Below, in pieces: positions 36,605 to 46,522 of a stretch of DNA of 64,000 nucleotides. The translations under genes and the position numbers were made by a program. The DNA lies in NCBI RefSeq assembly GCF_009176645.1, contig NZ_AP019007.1:1364001-1428000 (forward strand). The letters are read 5' to 3'. The stretch's first letter is position 1. Each line of letters begins with the position of its first letter. The DNA comes from Enterobacter oligotrophicus (GTDB lineage Bacteria > Pseudomonadota > Gammaproteobacteria > Enterobacterales > Enterobacteriaceae). The notes under the pieces are model-generated. The model did no database searches and was not told the DNA's origin. It saw only the letters and a list, made by a program, of their open reading frames with translations.

Positions 36605-38266
36605 ATGCTGAACACACCCGCCGACAAATACCAACCTTATCCCGTCATTTCCCTGCCCGACCGTCGCTGGCCGGAACAACGTATCACCCATGCACCGCGC
36701 TGGCTCTCGACCGATTTACGCGATGGCAACCAGGCGCTTGCTGAACCGATGGACAGCACGCGCAAGCTGCAGTTCTGGGAGCTGCTGCTGGACTGCGGGT
36801 TTAAAGAGATTGAGGTTGCTTTCCCCTCCGCCTCCCAAACGGATTTCAACTTTGTCCGACAGTTGATTGAAGAGAATCGCATCCCGCATGACGTCACCAT
36901 TCAGGTGTTAACCCAGGCAAGAGACGATTTAATTCGCCGTACCTTTGAGTCCCTGCGCGGCGCGAAACAGGCCACGGTTCACCTGTATAACGCGACCGCC
37001 CCGCTGTTTCGCCGTCTGGTGTTCGGCATGGAGAAAGCGCAAATTGTCGAGCTGGCGACTCGCTCCACGCGGCTTATTCGCCAGCTGTGCGAAGAGAATC
37101 CCGACACCCGCTGGCAATACGAATACTCCCCGGAAACCTTCTGCTTTACCGAGCCGGAGTTTGCACTGGAGATTTGCGAAGCGGTGGCAGAAATCTGGCA
37201 GCCGTGCGATGCGCGTCCGATGATTATTAACTTACCGGCCACCGTCGAAGTAAGCACGCCGAACGTCTATGCCGATCAGATTGAGTATTTCTGTCGTCAT
37301 TTCAGCCGCCGCAGCGATGTCTGCATCAGCGTGCATCCGCATAACGATCGCGGGACCGGCGTCGCCAGCGCAGAGCTGGCCGTGATGGCGGGCGCAGACC
37401 GCGTTGAGGGCTGTCTGTTTGGCAACGGCGAGCGCACGGGCAACGTCTGTCTGGTGACGCTGGCGATGAATCTCTACAGCCAGGGAATTCGCCCGAACCT
37501 GAACTTCAGCGATATGAACCACGTGGTCGACGTGGTGGAAACCTGTAATCAGCTGCCGGTACATCCACGGCATCCGTGGGCCGGGCGGCTGGCCTACACC
37601 GCTTTCTCCGGCTCGCACCAGGATGCGATCAAAAAAGGCTTTGATGCCCGTAAACCCGGCGAACGCTGGGAGATGCCGTATCTTCCCGTCGACCCGCAGG
37701 ATATCGGCTGTTCCTACGAAGCGGTGATCCGCGTTAACAGCCAGTCAGGAAAAAGCGGCAGCGCCTGGATCATCGAACAGAATCATGGTCTGAAATTACC
37801 CCGCGCCCTGCAGCAGGACTTTAGCCAGCATGTACAACAGGAAACGGACCGTCACGGAAAAGAGATGACGCAGAACGCGCTCTGGCAGCTGTTCCGCAGC
37901 CGCTACGGGCTGATTGCAACACCGCAGTTTGCATTGCAATCGTACCGCAGCGACAGCCAGCAGGACGGCCAGTTACGCCTGACGGCAAGCGTAGCTGCGC
38001 AAGGGGGGACTCGCCAGCTTGAGGGACAGGGTAATGGTCTGTTGTCCGCCGCTGCTAACGGTCTGAGTCGCTGGATAAATATGCCGTTTATGATCAAAGA
38101 TTATCATGAGCATACGCTGGGGGAACGCAGCGACAGCCGCTCAGTGGCCTATATTCGCTGCCTGTTCCAGGATGGCAGCAGCCGCTGGGGCGTGGGTATC
38201 GACAGCGACGTGGCACGCGCGTCTATTCAGGCATTGTTTAACGCCGTCGGTCAATCTTTGAAGTAA
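36605..38266 (+). CDS. Type-2 2-isopropylmalate synthase (LeuA2)
   Basis: A 553-residue DRE-TIM metallolyase. The DRE motif is DLRDGNQALAEPM near residue 36, the metal HxH is ISVHPHNDRGTG near 246 with CLFGNGERTGN near 275, and a C-terminal LeuA dimer/allosteric domain spans about 430-550. Its length, PDRRWPEQRITHAPRW N terminus and organisation match the mycobacterial/plant-type alpha-IPMS class 2, distinct from the standard class-1 LeuA of the enterobacterial leuABCD operon, which would be elsewhere. It condenses acetyl-CoA with a 2-oxoacid, probably 2-oxoisovalerate, though a paralogue may use another oxoacid. ATG at 36605 follows ACAGGAGCG. The convergent AraC gene overlaps its 3' end by 16 bases. 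Confidence 0.9.
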   Translation: MLNTPADKYQPYPVISLPDRRWPEQRITHAPRWLSTDLRDGNQALAEPMDSTRKLQFWELLLDCGFKEIEVAFPSASQTDFNFVRQLIEENRIPHDVTIQVLTQARDDLIRRTFESLRGAKQATVHLYNATAPLFRRLVFGMEKAQIVELATRSTRLIRQLCEENPDTRWQYEYSPETFCFTEPEFALEICEAVAEIWQPCDARPMIINLPATVEVSTPNVYADQIEYFCRHFSRRSDVCISVHPHNDRGTGVASAELAVMAGADRVEGCLFGNGERTGNVCLVTLAMNLYSQGIRPNLNFSDMNHVVDVVETCNQLPVHPRHPWAGRLAYTAFSGSHQDAIKKGFDARKPGERWEMPYLPVDPQDIGCSYEAVIRVNSQSGKSGSAWIIEQNHGLKLPRALQQDFSQHVQQETDRHGKEMTQNALWQLFRSRYGLIATPQFALQSYRSDSQQDGQLRLTASVAAQGGTRQLEGQGNGLLSAAANGLSRWINMPFMIKDYHEHTLGERSDSRSVAYIRCLFQDGSSRWGVGIDSDVARASIQALFNAVGQSLK

Positions 38267-39021
38267 TCACTGGGAGAGATGCCCATCACCCGGCGAAACA
38301 TCGCTGTAAAGGCGCTATGGCTGCCGTAGCCTAAATCCAGCGCCACGCGTAACACCGGCTGGCCCTGCGCCAGCCGCAATAACGCTTCCATCAGGCGTGC
38401 CCTTCTTACCCATTCACCGTAGCTCAAGCCCGTCTGCTGCTGAAAATGACGGTTAAGGGTGCGCTCACTCATGCTGGTCTGGCTGGCTGCCAGCTTGCCG
38501 CTCCAGCTTTCGCCTGGCGACTGACGGATCTGTTGGCAGAGCCTTTGTAGCGACTCACTTTCCGGCTCCGGCAGGTGAAATGGCAGTACCGGCATAATGC
38601 GGATTTCATCCAGGATCAGTTCATACACCCGTTCTTCACGGCTACCGGGTGAGTAAGATTCAGGAAGCGCAAAGCTGGCAAGGATCAGCTCGCGTAACAA
38701 CGGGGAGATCTGCACGATCTGACAGGTCGCGGGGAGATCGGCACGCGCCAGCGGATCGATGAACAGCGTGCGAGCCGCTACGTTTCCGGTAATACGAAGC
38801 GCATGCCGGGTGCCCGCCGGAAGCCAGACGCCCCGGCCCGGAGGGACCACCCAACAACCGGAGGCGGTATCCACCCGTACCACACCGCTCAGACTGTGCA
38901 GCAGTTGGGCGCAGTCGTGCTGGTGCCACGGCTCGCTGTCGCCATGAGCATAATCATGGGCAAACGGAACGAGGGGGCGATGGGTAAAGGAGAAGGTTGA
39001 CGTTGTGGTCAAAGGAGGCAC
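38251..39021 (-). CDS. AraC-family regulator convergent with LeuA2
   Basis: An about 256-residue regulator: an N-terminal cupin (PWHQHDCAQLLHSLSGVVRV, then PPGRGVWLPAGTRHAL) and a C-terminal double HTH (MSERTLNRHFQQQTGLSYGEWVRRARL, then VALDLGYGSHSAFTAMFRRVMGISP). The start is uncertain: the longest frame begins at 39072 but its first codons lie in a REP element. A GTG at 39021 or a TTG at 39012 downstream of the REP is more likely. It may control the LeuA2 gene, with which it is convergent; no binding site is visible. Confidence 0.82.
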   Translation of the reverse strand: MPPLTTTSTFSFTHRPLVPFAHDYAHGDSEPWHQHDCAQLLHSLSGVVRVDTASGCWVVPPGRGVWLPAGTRHALRITGNVAARTLFIDPLARADLPATCQIVQISPLLRELILASFALPESYSPGSREERVYELILDEIRIMPVLPFHLPEPESESLQRLCQQIRQSPGESWSGKLAASQTSMSERTLNRHFQQQTGLSYGEWVRRARLMEALLRLAQGQPVLRVALDLGYGSHSAFTAMFRRVMGISPSDYFKD

Positions 39022-39030
39022 CGGCCAATT

Positions 39031-39060
39031 GTAGGCCCGGTAAGCGAAGCGCCACCGGGC
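39031..39060. repeat. Single REP element
   Basis: GTAGGCCCGGTAAGCGAAGC...CACCGGGC, one REP unit between the AraC gene start and the luxS stop. Confidence 0.85.
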
Positions 39061-39076
39061 ATCCACAGGCACACGA

Positions 39077-39592
39077 CTAGATGTGCAGTTCCTGCAGTTT
39101 TTCTTTCGGCAGGGCCAGCTCGTCGTTGCTGTTCACGCGAACATCACGCTCGATGATGTGACGCGCGATCTCCTGCGCTTCTTCCAGAGAGTGCATCTGG
39201 TAAGTACCGCATTGATACACGTTCAGCTCAGGGATCTGGTTCTGCTCTTTTACCTTCAGCACGTCCGCCATTGCTGCTTTCCACGCATCCGCGACGCGGG
39301 TCTCTTCAGGCTGACCAATCAGGCTCATGTAGAAACCGGTACGGCAGCCCATCGGAGAAATATCGATAATCTCCACGCCGTTGCCGTTCAGGTGATCGCG
39401 CATAAAACCGGCGAACAGGTGCTCCAGAGTATGAATACCTTTTTCCGGCATCACTTCTTTATTCGGCACACAGAAGCGCAGATCGAAAACGGTGATCGTG
39501 TCGCCGTGCGGGGTGTGCATGGTCTTCGCCACACGTACAGCAGGTGCTTCCATACGGGTATGGTCGACAGTAAAGCTATCTAATAACGGCAT
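39077..39592 (-). CDS. luxS: LuxS, S-ribosylhomocysteine lyase
   Basis: A 171-residue iron/zinc enzyme of standard length. The metal ligands are in IHTLEH near residues 53-58 and at His/Cys of the downstream QCGTYQMH block near 126, and the catalytic cysteine is in [10 protein letters not shown] near 83. It cleaves S-ribosylhomocysteine to homocysteine and DPD, the precursor of autoinducer 2. The upstream gap encodes MicA on the other strand, as in E. coli. Confidence 0.97.
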   Translation of the reverse strand: MPLLDSFTVDHTRMEAPAVRVAKTMHTPHGDTITVFDLRFCVPNKEVMPEKGIHTLEHLFAGFMRDHLNGNGVEIIDISPMGCRTGFYMSLIGQPEETRVADAWKAAMADVLKVKEQNQIPELNVYQCGTYQMHSLEEAQEIARHIIERDVRVNSNDELALPKEKLQELHI

Positions 39593-39629
39593 ACGTCACC
39601 TCCGATAGTGATTTTTTTTAAAATAAACT

Positions 39630-39656
39630 GAACTCTTCTACAGAATGTGCGTCTGA
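39630..39656 (+). promoter_or_regulatory. Sigma-E promoter of micA
   Basis: GAACT at 39630-39634 and TCTGA at 39652-39656, about 16 bases apart, match the sigma-E -35 and -10 elements and place the transcript start at the GAAAG of MicA. Confidence 0.72.
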
Positions 39657-39662
39657 GTATAT

Positions 39663-39736
39663 GAAAGACGCGCATTTGTTATCATCATCCCTGAATTCAG
39701 AGATGTATATTTTGGCCACAGCGATGTGGCCTTTTT
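39663..39736 (+). ncRNA. micA: MicA small regulatory RNA
   Basis: The 74-base stretch begins GAAAGACGCGCATTTGTTAT, contains the conserved stem around CCCTGAATTCAGAG, and ends in a terminator hairpin GGCCACA-GCGA-TGTGGCC followed by five T. It matches E. coli MicA in sequence, orientation and location between gshA and luxS. Under envelope stress MicA with Hfq represses ompA and other outer membrane mRNAs and tunes phoPQ. The luxS leader is transcribed antisense to it. Confidence 0.95.
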
Positions 39737-39744
39737 CTTTTGGT

Positions 39745-41289
39745 TCAAGCCTGCTTTGCCAGAAACACCTCAAACGGCTCGGTATCTGCCGCTTCCACCT
39801 CTTTCTGGCGCATCACTGAAGCATCTCGCTCTGCAACAAAATCCGCTTCGCTCAAAATTTCTAACGGCTCACGCATCAGCATCTCACGGTATTCTGCACC
39901 CAGTGCGCGTCCGGTTCCACCAATGCCCTGATCAATCATAGAACGCAGAATACGTGCTGAGAATGTCAGTTCAGGATTATCAAAACATTCGACCAGCTGA
40001 TCGCAGACGTTTTGATACTCGTTACCGCCATAAACGCTGTCCATCGTTTGAGCGACGCGTTTCAGATCGTGGAACAGATCTTTACCCACTTTCGCCAGCG
40101 GGAACTGGGCTGTTTCACAGCCGATACCCAGTGTCAGGCCCGGCTTGCGTCCTTCCAGGATCACGCGATTCCAGTTGGTGCGGGTACAAAGAAGCTCGTC
40201 AGAACTCATCTCCGGCGCATCTGCCAGCACGCACCAGACCATAAACAGATCCAGGAAGCGAATCTGCTGTTCATCAACGCCAATTGGTGAGAACGGGTTG
40301 ATATCCAGCGAGCGCACTTCAATGTATTCAATGCCGCCGCGCTGCAGCGCATCCGACGGCGTTTCACCGCTACGGGTAACGCGCTTCGGACGAATCGGCG
40401 CGTACAGCTCGTTTTCAATCTGCAGCACGTTGCTGTTAATTTGCAGGCGCTTACCGTCTTTTTCGAGGCCGATTTTCTCGTACTCTTCGGACGGGGTTTT
40501 GATCGCCCGCTTCAATCCTGCCACATATTCGTGCAAATCGTTAAACGTAATACCGAGATTGCTTTGCGATTTATTGGTATAGCCAAGATCGCTCAGGCGC
40601 AAAGAGGTAGCGTATGGCAGGTAGTACATCCCGCATTCGGTTTTCTCGAACGGCAGCGTGGTCGGTTTCCCTTGCAGGAAGGAAGAACAAATCGCCGGAG
40701 ATGCGCCAAACAGATAAGGAATGACCCAGCCGAAGCGATAGTAGTTGCGGATCAGGCGGAAGTAGCCTGCAGAGATCGCTTCTTTATCAGTTTCACCGCA
40801 TTTCGCCTGCCAGAACGCCATCGGCAATGAGAAGTTGTAATGCACGCCGGAGATGGTCTGCATCAGCGCGCCGTAGCGGTTCTTCAGACCTTCGCGATAG
40901 AGCGTTTTCAGCCGCCCAATATTCGAGGTACCGTATTGTGCCAGCTCAATATCCTGCCCCTGCTCGATATAGCACGGCATACTGAGCGGCCACATACGCT
41001 CGTCGCCCAGGTTACGGGCGGTGAAGCGATGGACGTCACGCAACGTCTTCAGCATATGATCAATATCGCCATCGACCGGCGTAATGAACTCCAGCAGCGC
41101 TTCGGCGAAATCGGTTGTGATCCATTTATGTGTCAACGCTGAGCCTAGCGCCTTCGGGTGACCCGTTGTCGCTAAGCTGCCATCCGCATTAACGCGCAGC
41201 GTTTCGCGCTCAAGCCCACGCTGAATACCCTTCAGTGCCTGAGGGTGGTTTTCCAGCCAGGCCAGCGCCTGTGATACGTCCGGGATCAA
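39745..41289 (-). CDS. gshA: GshA, glutamate-cysteine ligase
   Basis: A 514-residue enzyme nearly identical to E. coli GshA, beginning at a TTG codon preceded by GGAGG, as in E. coli. Landmarks are [17 protein letters not shown] near residue 21, [15 protein letters not shown] near 145, and [16 protein letters not shown] near 325. It makes gamma-glutamylcysteine, the first step of glutathione synthesis, with glutathione feedback. It lies directly 3' adjacent to the MicA terminator. Confidence 0.97.
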   Translation of the reverse strand: MIPDVSQALAWLENHPQALKGIQRGLERETLRVNADGSLATTGHPKALGSALTHKWITTDFAEALLEFITPVDGDIDHMLKTLRDVHRFTARNLGDERMWPLSMPCYIEQGQDIELAQYGTSNIGRLKTLYREGLKNRYGALMQTISGVHYNFSLPMAFWQAKCGETDKEAISAGYFRLIRNYYRFGWVIPYLFGASPAICSSFLQGKPTTLPFEKTECGMYYLPYATSLRLSDLGYTNKSQSNLGITFNDLHEYVAGLKRAIKTPSEEYEKIGLEKDGKRLQINSNVLQIENELYAPIRPKRVTRSGETPSDALQRGGIEYIEVRSLDINPFSPIGVDEQQIRFLDLFMVWCVLADAPEMSSDELLCTRTNWNRVILEGRKPGLTLGIGCETAQFPLAKVGKDLFHDLKRVAQTMDSVYGGNEYQNVCDQLVECFDNPELTFSARILRSMIDQGIGGTGRALGAEYREMLMREPLEILSEADFVAERDASVMRQKEVEAADTEPFEVFLAKQA

Positions 41290-41372
41290 TTTGACCTCCC
41301 GCCTGTCAAAAAATTGTCACTCAGCATAATTGTAATGGTTGACGATTGAAGGTCGCGAATTCATTCCACCAA

Positions 41373-41801
41373 TTAGTGCCACCACGTCATACCCTGTAGT
41401 GTTACTCCTGCCACGAGGACATAGCGTAACGCCTTGCCAAGGCACAAAAAAAAGAGCACCGGTCCCCAGGAGATGCGCATCCATCCCGCCAGCAGACACA
41501 GCAAATCACCTATTACAGGCATCCAGCTTAGTAACAGCGTGGCAGCGCCATAACGTTTTAGCCAGCCAACTGCCTTTTCCTGCCAGCGTGATTTTTCACG
41601 CAGCGGAAAGAAACGCCCAAGAATAACGTTAGTCAGCCCTCCAAGGCTATTACCCATTGTTGCTATTAACACTAGCAACCACGGCTGACTCACGCCGGAC
41701 AACAGCATCGCCACCAGCACCACTTCCGAATTACCCGGTAACAGCGTCGCGCTTAAGAAACTGCTGGCGAATAATGAAGCAAGTGACAGCGCGTCACTCA
41801 C
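41373..41801 (-). CDS. yqaA: YqaA, DedA/SNARE-associated membrane protein
   Basis: A 142-residue protein with four or five hydrophobic helices and the DedA-like features LLPGNSEVVLVAML near residue 20, NSLGGLTNVILGRFF near 51 and SWMPVIGDLLCLLAGWMR near 93. It starts at a GTG overlapping the yqaB stop by four bases. Function unknown; DedA relatives are linked to membrane lipid flipping or proton-motive force. Confidence 0.95.
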   Translation of the reverse strand: MSDALSLASLFASSFLSATLLPGNSEVVLVAMLLSGVSQPWLLVLIATMGNSLGGLTNVILGRFFPLREKSRWQEKAVGWLKRYGAATLLLSWMPVIGDLLCLLAGWMRISWGPVLFFLCLGKALRYVLVAGVTLQGMTWWH

Positions 41802-42364
41802 AATAAGCGGACGTCAACCGCGGCCATTCCGGCATCACGCGCGGCCTGAATACCGAAATCGGCATCTTCAAACACGACGCATTTTGCCGCGGGGACACCC
41901 ATTAACTCTGCACAAAGCAGGAAGGTATCCGGTGCGGGCTTGTGATTTTTAACATGATCGGCAGCGACGACGGCTGAAAAATAGTGGCGCAGGCCAAGAT
42001 GATTAAGCAACGCCTCTGCAATGGCGCTCTCACTGCCCGTCCCGACCGACATAGGACGACGTCCGTGCCACTCTTTAACCACATCAATAAGTGGCAGAGG
42101 ACGCACCGTGTCCAGCAGCATGGCTTTCACCGCGTCGGTTTTTTCGCGCGCGAGCTGGTGTGGGTCAAGATCGGCCTGATTGAGTTCAATCACGGCCTGC
42201 GCGATACGCCAGGTTGGAGATCCGTTGAGGGCAATCATTGCCTGTAAATCGAAACGCATACCGTAACGACCCAGAACGTCAGTCCAGGCTTTGCGATGCG
42301 TAGGTTCGGTATCCAGGATGGTGCCATCCATGTCGAAGATCAAACCGTCATACTGTGCGTACAT
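41798..42364 (-). CDS. yqaB: YqaB, HAD-family fructose-1-phosphate/6-phosphogluconate phosphatase
   Basis: A 188-residue HAD phosphatase. Motif I DMDGTILDTEP is at residues 11-21, motif II VGTGSES near 109, the conserved lysine in NHKPAPDTFL near 143 and motif III FEDADFGIQAARDAG near 168. Broad sugar-phosphate specificity in E. coli. It precedes yqaA in a two-gene unit. Confidence 0.95.
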   Translation of the reverse strand: MYAQYDGLIFDMDGTILDTEPTHRKAWTDVLGRYGMRFDLQAMIALNGSPTWRIAQAVIELNQADLDPHQLAREKTDAVKAMLLDTVRPLPLIDVVKEWHGRRPMSVGTGSESAIAEALLNHLGLRHYFSAVVAADHVKNHKPAPDTFLLCAELMGVPAAKCVVFEDADFGIQAARDAGMAAVDVRLL

Positions 42365-42490
42365 CGTGCTCTCGCTAAACGATTAACAAAGCATTACTTT
42401 ATCGTAAATGGTGGTTTTTGTCGCTGATTGCGAAGTGATAACAATGAGAGTGATTAAGAACTAAACATTGCAGGGGATGACAAGAAGAGA

Positions 42491-42567
42491 TGGTGCATCC
42501 GGGAGGATTCGAACCTCCGACCGCTCGGTTCGTAGCCGAGTACTCTATCCAGCTGAGCTACGGATGC
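42491..42567 (-). tRNA. tRNA-Arg (anticodon ACG), copy 4 in transcription order
   Basis: 77 bases on the minus strand from GCATCCGTAGCTCAGCTGG to an encoded CCA end. The anticodon loop CTACGAA gives ACG, and the T loop is GTTCGAATC. Identical to the next three copies. Confidence 0.97.
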
Positions 42568-42631
42568 ATCGGGATTTACTGCTGTACTGCTCGATATTCA
42601 TATCGCTTCTAAAGCAATATGAAGTAATAGA

Positions 42632-42708
42632 TGGTGCATCCGGGAGGATTCGAACCTCCGACCGCTCGGTTCGTAGCCGAGTACTCTATCCAGCTGAGCT
42701 ACGGATGC
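42632..42708 (-). tRNA. tRNA-Arg (anticodon ACG), copy 3
   Basis: Same 77-base gene as at 42491, exactly 141 bases to the right; encodes CCA. Confidence 0.97.
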
Positions 42709-42772
42709 ATCGGGATTTACTACTGTACTGCTCGATATTCATATCACTTCTAAAGCAATATGAAGTAATAGA

Positions 42773-42849
42773 TGGTGCATCCGGGAGGATTCGAACCTCC
42801 GACCGCTCGGTTCGTAGCCGAGTACTCTATCCAGCTGAGCTACGGATGC
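42773..42849 (-). tRNA. tRNA-Arg (anticodon ACG), copy 2
   Basis: Same 77-base gene again at a 141-base step; encodes CCA. Confidence 0.97.
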
Positions 42850-42913
42850 ATCAGGATTTACTACTGTACTGCTCGATATTCATATCACTTCTAAAGCAAT
42901 ATGAAGTAATAGA

Positions 42914-42990
42914 TGGTGCATCCGGGAGGATTCGAACCTCCGACCGCTCGGTTCGTAGCCGAGTACTCTATCCAGCTGAGCTACGGATGC
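42914..42990 (-). tRNA. tRNA-Arg (anticodon ACG), copy 1
   Basis: First of the four tRNA-Arg genes in transcription order, directly after the tRNA-Ser gene. The spacer to tRNA-Ser is four bases. Confidence 0.97.
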
Positions 42991-42994
42991 AAAA

Positions 42995-43087
42995 TGGCGG
43001 TGAGGCGGGGATTCGAACCCCGGATGCAGCTTTTGACCGCATACTCCCTTAGCAGGGGAGCGCCTTCAGCCTCTCGGCCACCTCACC
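42995..43087 (-). tRNA. serV: tRNA-Ser (anticodon GCU)
   Basis: 93 bases from GGTGAGGTGGCCGAGAGGC to an encoded CCA, with the long serine variable arm. The anticodon loop CTGCTAA reads GCT, decoding AGC/AGU. It heads the operon serV-argVYZQ as in E. coli. Confidence 0.97.
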
Positions 43088-43152
43088 ACACAACGCCTCT
43101 TTCGAGTGCTTCGAGTAACTTGTTGAGAGCTTCTCGTCGCTGCGTGGCGCAT

Positions 43153-43180
43153 ATATTACTTTCTGGGACTTATAAGTCAA
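43153..43180 (-). promoter_or_regulatory. Promoter of the serV-arg tRNA operon
   Basis: On the minus strand TTGACT (43175-43180) and TAATAT (43153-43158) are 16 bases apart, followed by a GC-rich discriminator ATGCGCCACGC, as expected for a stringently controlled tRNA promoter, some 60 bases before tRNA-Ser. The rest of the 43088-43429 gap holds no gene that I can support. Confidence 0.78.
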
Positions 43181-43398
43181 ACAATTTTCCTCACGCTTTT
43201 ATCGTTTGCACAAATCACAGGCAATTCGCATGTAAAACCCGCAAAGAGAGTGTTTTATAAGCGGATTTTGCAGGCATCTTCACAGAAATCCGGTGAGAGA
43301 AGGGTGACGTTTGCGCGCGTAAAGCGTAAGAGAGTGGTTAAAAACAGAGCGTTTGAATCAGAACGGTAACTTTCAGCAGGAAAAATGACAGGAGGGTT

Positions 43399-43422
43399 GC
43401 GTCTCGCCCGACAGCGAGACGC
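43399..43422 (-). terminator. Hairpin after csrA
   Basis: 8-bp stem GCGTCTCG / CGAGACGC a few bases after the csrA stop on the minus strand; the following T run is interrupted, so termination strength is uncertain. Confidence 0.6.
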
Positions 43423-43429
43423 GATAATA

Positions 43430-43615
43430 TCAGTAACTGGACTGCTGGGATTTTTCAGCCTGGATACGCTGGTAGATCTCTTCACGGTGGACAGATACTT
43501 CTTTAGGGGCGTTCACACCAATACGAACCTGGTTACCCTTTACCCCTAAAACTGTCACGGTGACCTCATCCCCAATCATGAGGGTCTCACCAACTCGACG
43601 AGTCAGAATCAGCAT
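43430..43615 (-). CDS. csrA: CsrA, global RNA-binding regulator
   Basis: A 61-residue protein, apparently identical to E. coli Csr[19 protein letters not shown] start, the RNA-binding R44 in [12 protein letters not shown] and the same C-terminal tail. It binds GGA motifs in mRNA leaders and controls carbon storage, motility and biofilm. Preceded by an AAGGAGC ribosome site and about 240 bases of promoter region up to alaS. Confidence 0.99.
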
Positions 43616-43856
43616 TCTTTGCTCCTTGAAAGATTAAAAGAGTCGGGTCTCTTGTATCCCGGCATTATCCATCATATAACGCCAAAAAGTAAGCGATGAC
43701 AAACACGTAAAGTGTAAGCAGTCACGGCATCACATTCTGTTAAACGTAAGTTTAGCCGATATACACAAACTCAACCTGACTTTATCGTTGTCGATAGCGC
43801 AGTGAACAAGACGCCATAACGTTGCCGCTATGGCGTCTGCTTGTGCTTTGTAGTTA

Positions 43857-46484
43857 TTACAGTTTCGCGCTTACCCAGCTTTCAACACTGGCCAGTGCCG
43901 CAGGAAGTGCCGCCGCATCCGTACCACCGGCTTGCGCCATGTCCGGACGACCGCCACCCTTACCGCCCACCTGCTGGGCGACCATACCAATCAGTTCCCC
44001 TGCTTTCACGCGGTCGGTCACATCCTTAGAGACGCCCGCAATCAGAGAAACCTTACCTTCTGCCACTGTCGCCAGCACGATGACTGTTGAACCGAGCTGA
44101 TTCTTCAGATCGTCGACCATAGTGCGAAGCATCTTAGGCTCAACGCCAGCCAGATCGCTGACCAGCAGTTTAACGCCCTTAATATCTACCGCTTTGCTGG
44201 AGAGGTTTGCGCTCTCCTGTGCCGCAGCCTGTTCTTTCAGTTGCTGCAGTTCTTTTTCCAGTTGACGAGTACGATCCAGCGCGACACGCACTTTCTCGCC
44301 CAGGTTCTGGCTATCGCCTTTCAGCAGTTGCGCGATGTCGTGCAACTGGTCGCTCTGTGCATGCAGGCTGGCAATAGCGCCTTCACCGGTCACCGCTTCA
44401 ATACGACGAACGCCTGCCGCCGTACCAGACTCGGAAACGATGCGGAACAGACCGATATCACCGGTGCGCGATGCATGAGTACCACCGCACAGTTCGGTAG
44501 AGAAGTCGCCCATGCTCAGTACGCGAACGCGGTCGTCATATTTCTCGCCAAACAGCGCCATCGCACCTTTTTTCTTCGCCGCCTCGAGATCCATAATGTG
44601 GGTTTCGATTGGCAGGTTACGACGGATCTGCGCGTTTACCAGATCTTCCACCGCGCGGATTTCAGATGGCTTCATCGCTTCAAAATGCGAGAAGTCGAAA
44701 CGCAGCACTTTGTCATTAACCAGAGAACCTTTCTGCGCAACGTGCGTACCCAACACTTCACGCAAAGCGGCGTGCATCAGGTGCGTTGCAGAGTGGTTCA
44801 GGCGAATGCGCGCACGGCGAGCCTCATCAACGTTAGCCTGAACACCCTCGCCCACTTTCAGAGAACCGGAAACCAGTTTGCCCTGGTGACCAATCGCCTG
44901 ACCGTATTTCTGCGTATCGCTGACGCTGAAGCTAAAGCCGTTACCTTTCAGTTCGCCTTTATCACCCACCTGGCCGCCAGACTCAGCATAGAACGGGGTT
45001 TTATCCAGAATCACAACCGCATCCTGACCTGCGCTGATGCTGTCTACGGCTTTACCGTCAACAAACAGGGCGGTCACTTTACCGGTCAGTTCCAGTGCTT
45101 CGTAGCCTTTGAATTCAGACGCGCTATCAACGCGGATCATCGCATTGTAGTCGGCACCAAAACCGCTGGACTCACGCGCACGACGGCGCTGCTCTTCCAT
45201 TGCAGCTTCAAAGCCCGCTTCGTCAACTTTGATGTTGCGCTCGCGGCAAACGTCCGCCGTCAGGTCAACCGGGAAGCCGTAGGTGTCGTACAGACGGAAA
45301 GCGGTTTCGCCATCCAGCGTGTCGCCCTTAAGTTTTGCCAGTTCATCGTCCAGCAGCGCCAGACCGCGCTCCAGGGTACGGGCAAACTGTTCTTCTTCGG
45401 TTTTCAGAACCTGCTCAACCTGCGCCTGCTGGCGTTTCAGTTCGTCACCGGCAGCACCCATCACGCCAATCAGTGGCCCAACGAGTTTGTAGAAGAAGGT
45501 GTCCTTCGCGCCCAGCATGTTGCCATGACGGATCGCACGACGAATGATACGGCGCAGCACGTAGCCACGGTTTTCATTCGACGGGATCACACCGTCAGCA
45601 ACCAGGAACGCACAGGAACGAATATGGTCTGCGATAACGCGCAGAGATTTATTGTTCAGATCGGTTGCGCCCGTCACGTCTGCAACGGCTTTAATCAGGG
45701 TGCTGAACAGGTCAATCTCGTAGTTGGAGTTAACGTGCTGCAGAACCGCCGCGATACGCTCCAGACCCATACCGGTGTCGACAGACGGTTTTGGCAGCGG
45801 CTCCATCGTACCGTCAGCCTGACGGTTGAACTGCATGAAAACGATGTTCCAGATCTCAATGTAGCGATCGCCATCTTCTTCCGCGCTTCCCGGAGGGCCG
45901 CCCCAGATGTGGTCGCCGTGATCGTAGAAGATCTCGGTACACGGACCGCAAGGACCGGTATCGCCCATCTGCCAGAAGTTGTCAGATGCGTAAGGTGCGC
46001 CTTTGTTATCGCCAATGCGAATAATACGTTCGCGCGGGATACCGACCTCTTTTTCCCAGATTTCGTAGGCTTCGTCATCGGTTTCATAGACGGTAACCCA
46101 CAGACGTTCTTTCGGCAGGTTGAACCAGTTTTCACCGGTCAGCAGTTCCCATGCGTACTGGATTGCATCGTGTTTGAAGTAGTCGCCGAAGCTGAAGTTA
46201 CCCAGCATTTCGAAGAAAGTGTGGTGGCGCGCGGTGTAACCGACGTTTTCCAGATCGTTGTGTTTACCGCCCGCACGCACGCAACGCTGTGAGGTTGTGG
46301 CGCGGGAATAATTACGCTTGTCGAGACCAAGGAAAACATCCTTGAACTGGTTCATCCCGGCGTTGGTAAACAGTAAAGTCGGGTCGTTGTTTGGCACCAG
46401 GGAGCTGCTGGCAACAACCTGGTGTCCCTTACTATGGAAAAAATCGAGAAACGCCTGACGGATCTCAGCGGTGCTCTTGCTCAT
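43857..46484 (-). CDS. alaS: AlaS, alanyl-tRNA synthetase
   Basis: An 875-residue class II synthetase of normal length. Motif 2/3 features are near [20 protein letters not shown] (residue 64) and [12 protein letters not shown] (about 238). The editing domain zinc ligands are in [13 protein letters not shown] near 564 and [13 protein letters not shown] near 665, and the C-Ala domain ends [12 protein letters not shown] near 848. It charges tRNA-Ala and clears Ser-tRNA-Ala. Confidence 0.98.
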   Translation of the reverse strand: MSKSTAEIRQAFLDFFHSKGHQVVASSSLVPNNDPTLLFTNAGMNQFKDVFLGLDKRNYSRATTSQRCVRAGGKHNDLENVGYTARHHTFFEMLGNFSFGDYFKHDAIQYAWELLTGENWFNLPKERLWVTVYETDDEAYEIWEKEVGIPRERIIRIGDNKGAPYASDNFWQMGDTGPCGPCTEIFYDHGDHIWGGPPGSAEEDGDRYIEIWNIVFMQFNRQADGTMEPLPKPSVDTGMGLERIAAVLQHVNSNYEIDLFSTLIKAVADVTGATDLNNKSLRVIADHIRSCAFLVADGVIPSNENRGYVLRRIIRRAIRHGNMLGAKDTFFYKLVGPLIGVMGAAGDELKRQQAQVEQVLKTEEEQFARTLERGLALLDDELAKLKGDTLDGETAFRLYDTYGFPVDLTADVCRERNIKVDEAGFEAAMEEQRRRARESSGFGADYNAMIRVDSASEFKGYEALELTGKVTALFVDGKAVDSISAGQDAVVILDKTPFYAESGGQVGDKGELKGNGFSFSVSDTQKYGQAIGHQGKLVSGSLKVGEGVQANVDEARRARIRLNHSATHLMHAALREVLGTHVAQKGSLVNDKVLRFDFSHFEAMKPSEIRAVEDLVNAQIRRNLPIETHIMDLEAAKKKGAMALFGEKYDDRVRVLSMGDFSTELCGGTHASRTGDIGLFRIVSESGTAAGVRRIEAVTGEGAIASLHAQSDQLHDIAQLLKGDSQNLGEKVRVALDRTRQLEKELQQLKEQAAAQESANLSSKAVDIKGVKLLVSDLAGVEPKMLRTMVDDLKNQLGSTVIVLATVAEGKVSLIAGVSKDVTDRVKAGELIGMVAQQVGGKGGGRPDMAQAGGTDAAALPAALASVESWVSAKL

Positions 46485-46522
46485 AATTATCCTGAAATCA
46501 AGCTAACGAAATGTCGCAGCAA

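Larger units (their letters stand above)
42491..42990. repeat. Tandem 141-bp repeat array of tRNA-Arg genes
   Basis: The four tRNA-Arg genes and three 64-base spacers form a tandem array with exact 141-base period. The spacers differ only at single positions (for example GCTTC/ACTTC and ATCGGG/ATCAGG), which points to recent duplication or gene conversion. Confidence 0.93.

Noticed and set aside
42468..43052. 194-codon frame with four repeats of about 47 residues
   Set aside because: The repeats are antisense translations of the four tRNA-Arg genes, not a repeat protein.
42491..43087. Attachment site or prophage at the tRNA cluster
   Set aside because: No integrase, no direct repeat of a tRNA 3' end outside the array, and both flanks are the conserved core genes.
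44241..46292. 683-codon open frame on the plus strand
   Set aside because: Antisense to alaS, Phe/Arg/Thr/Val-rich composition without domains; alaS is clearly the gene.
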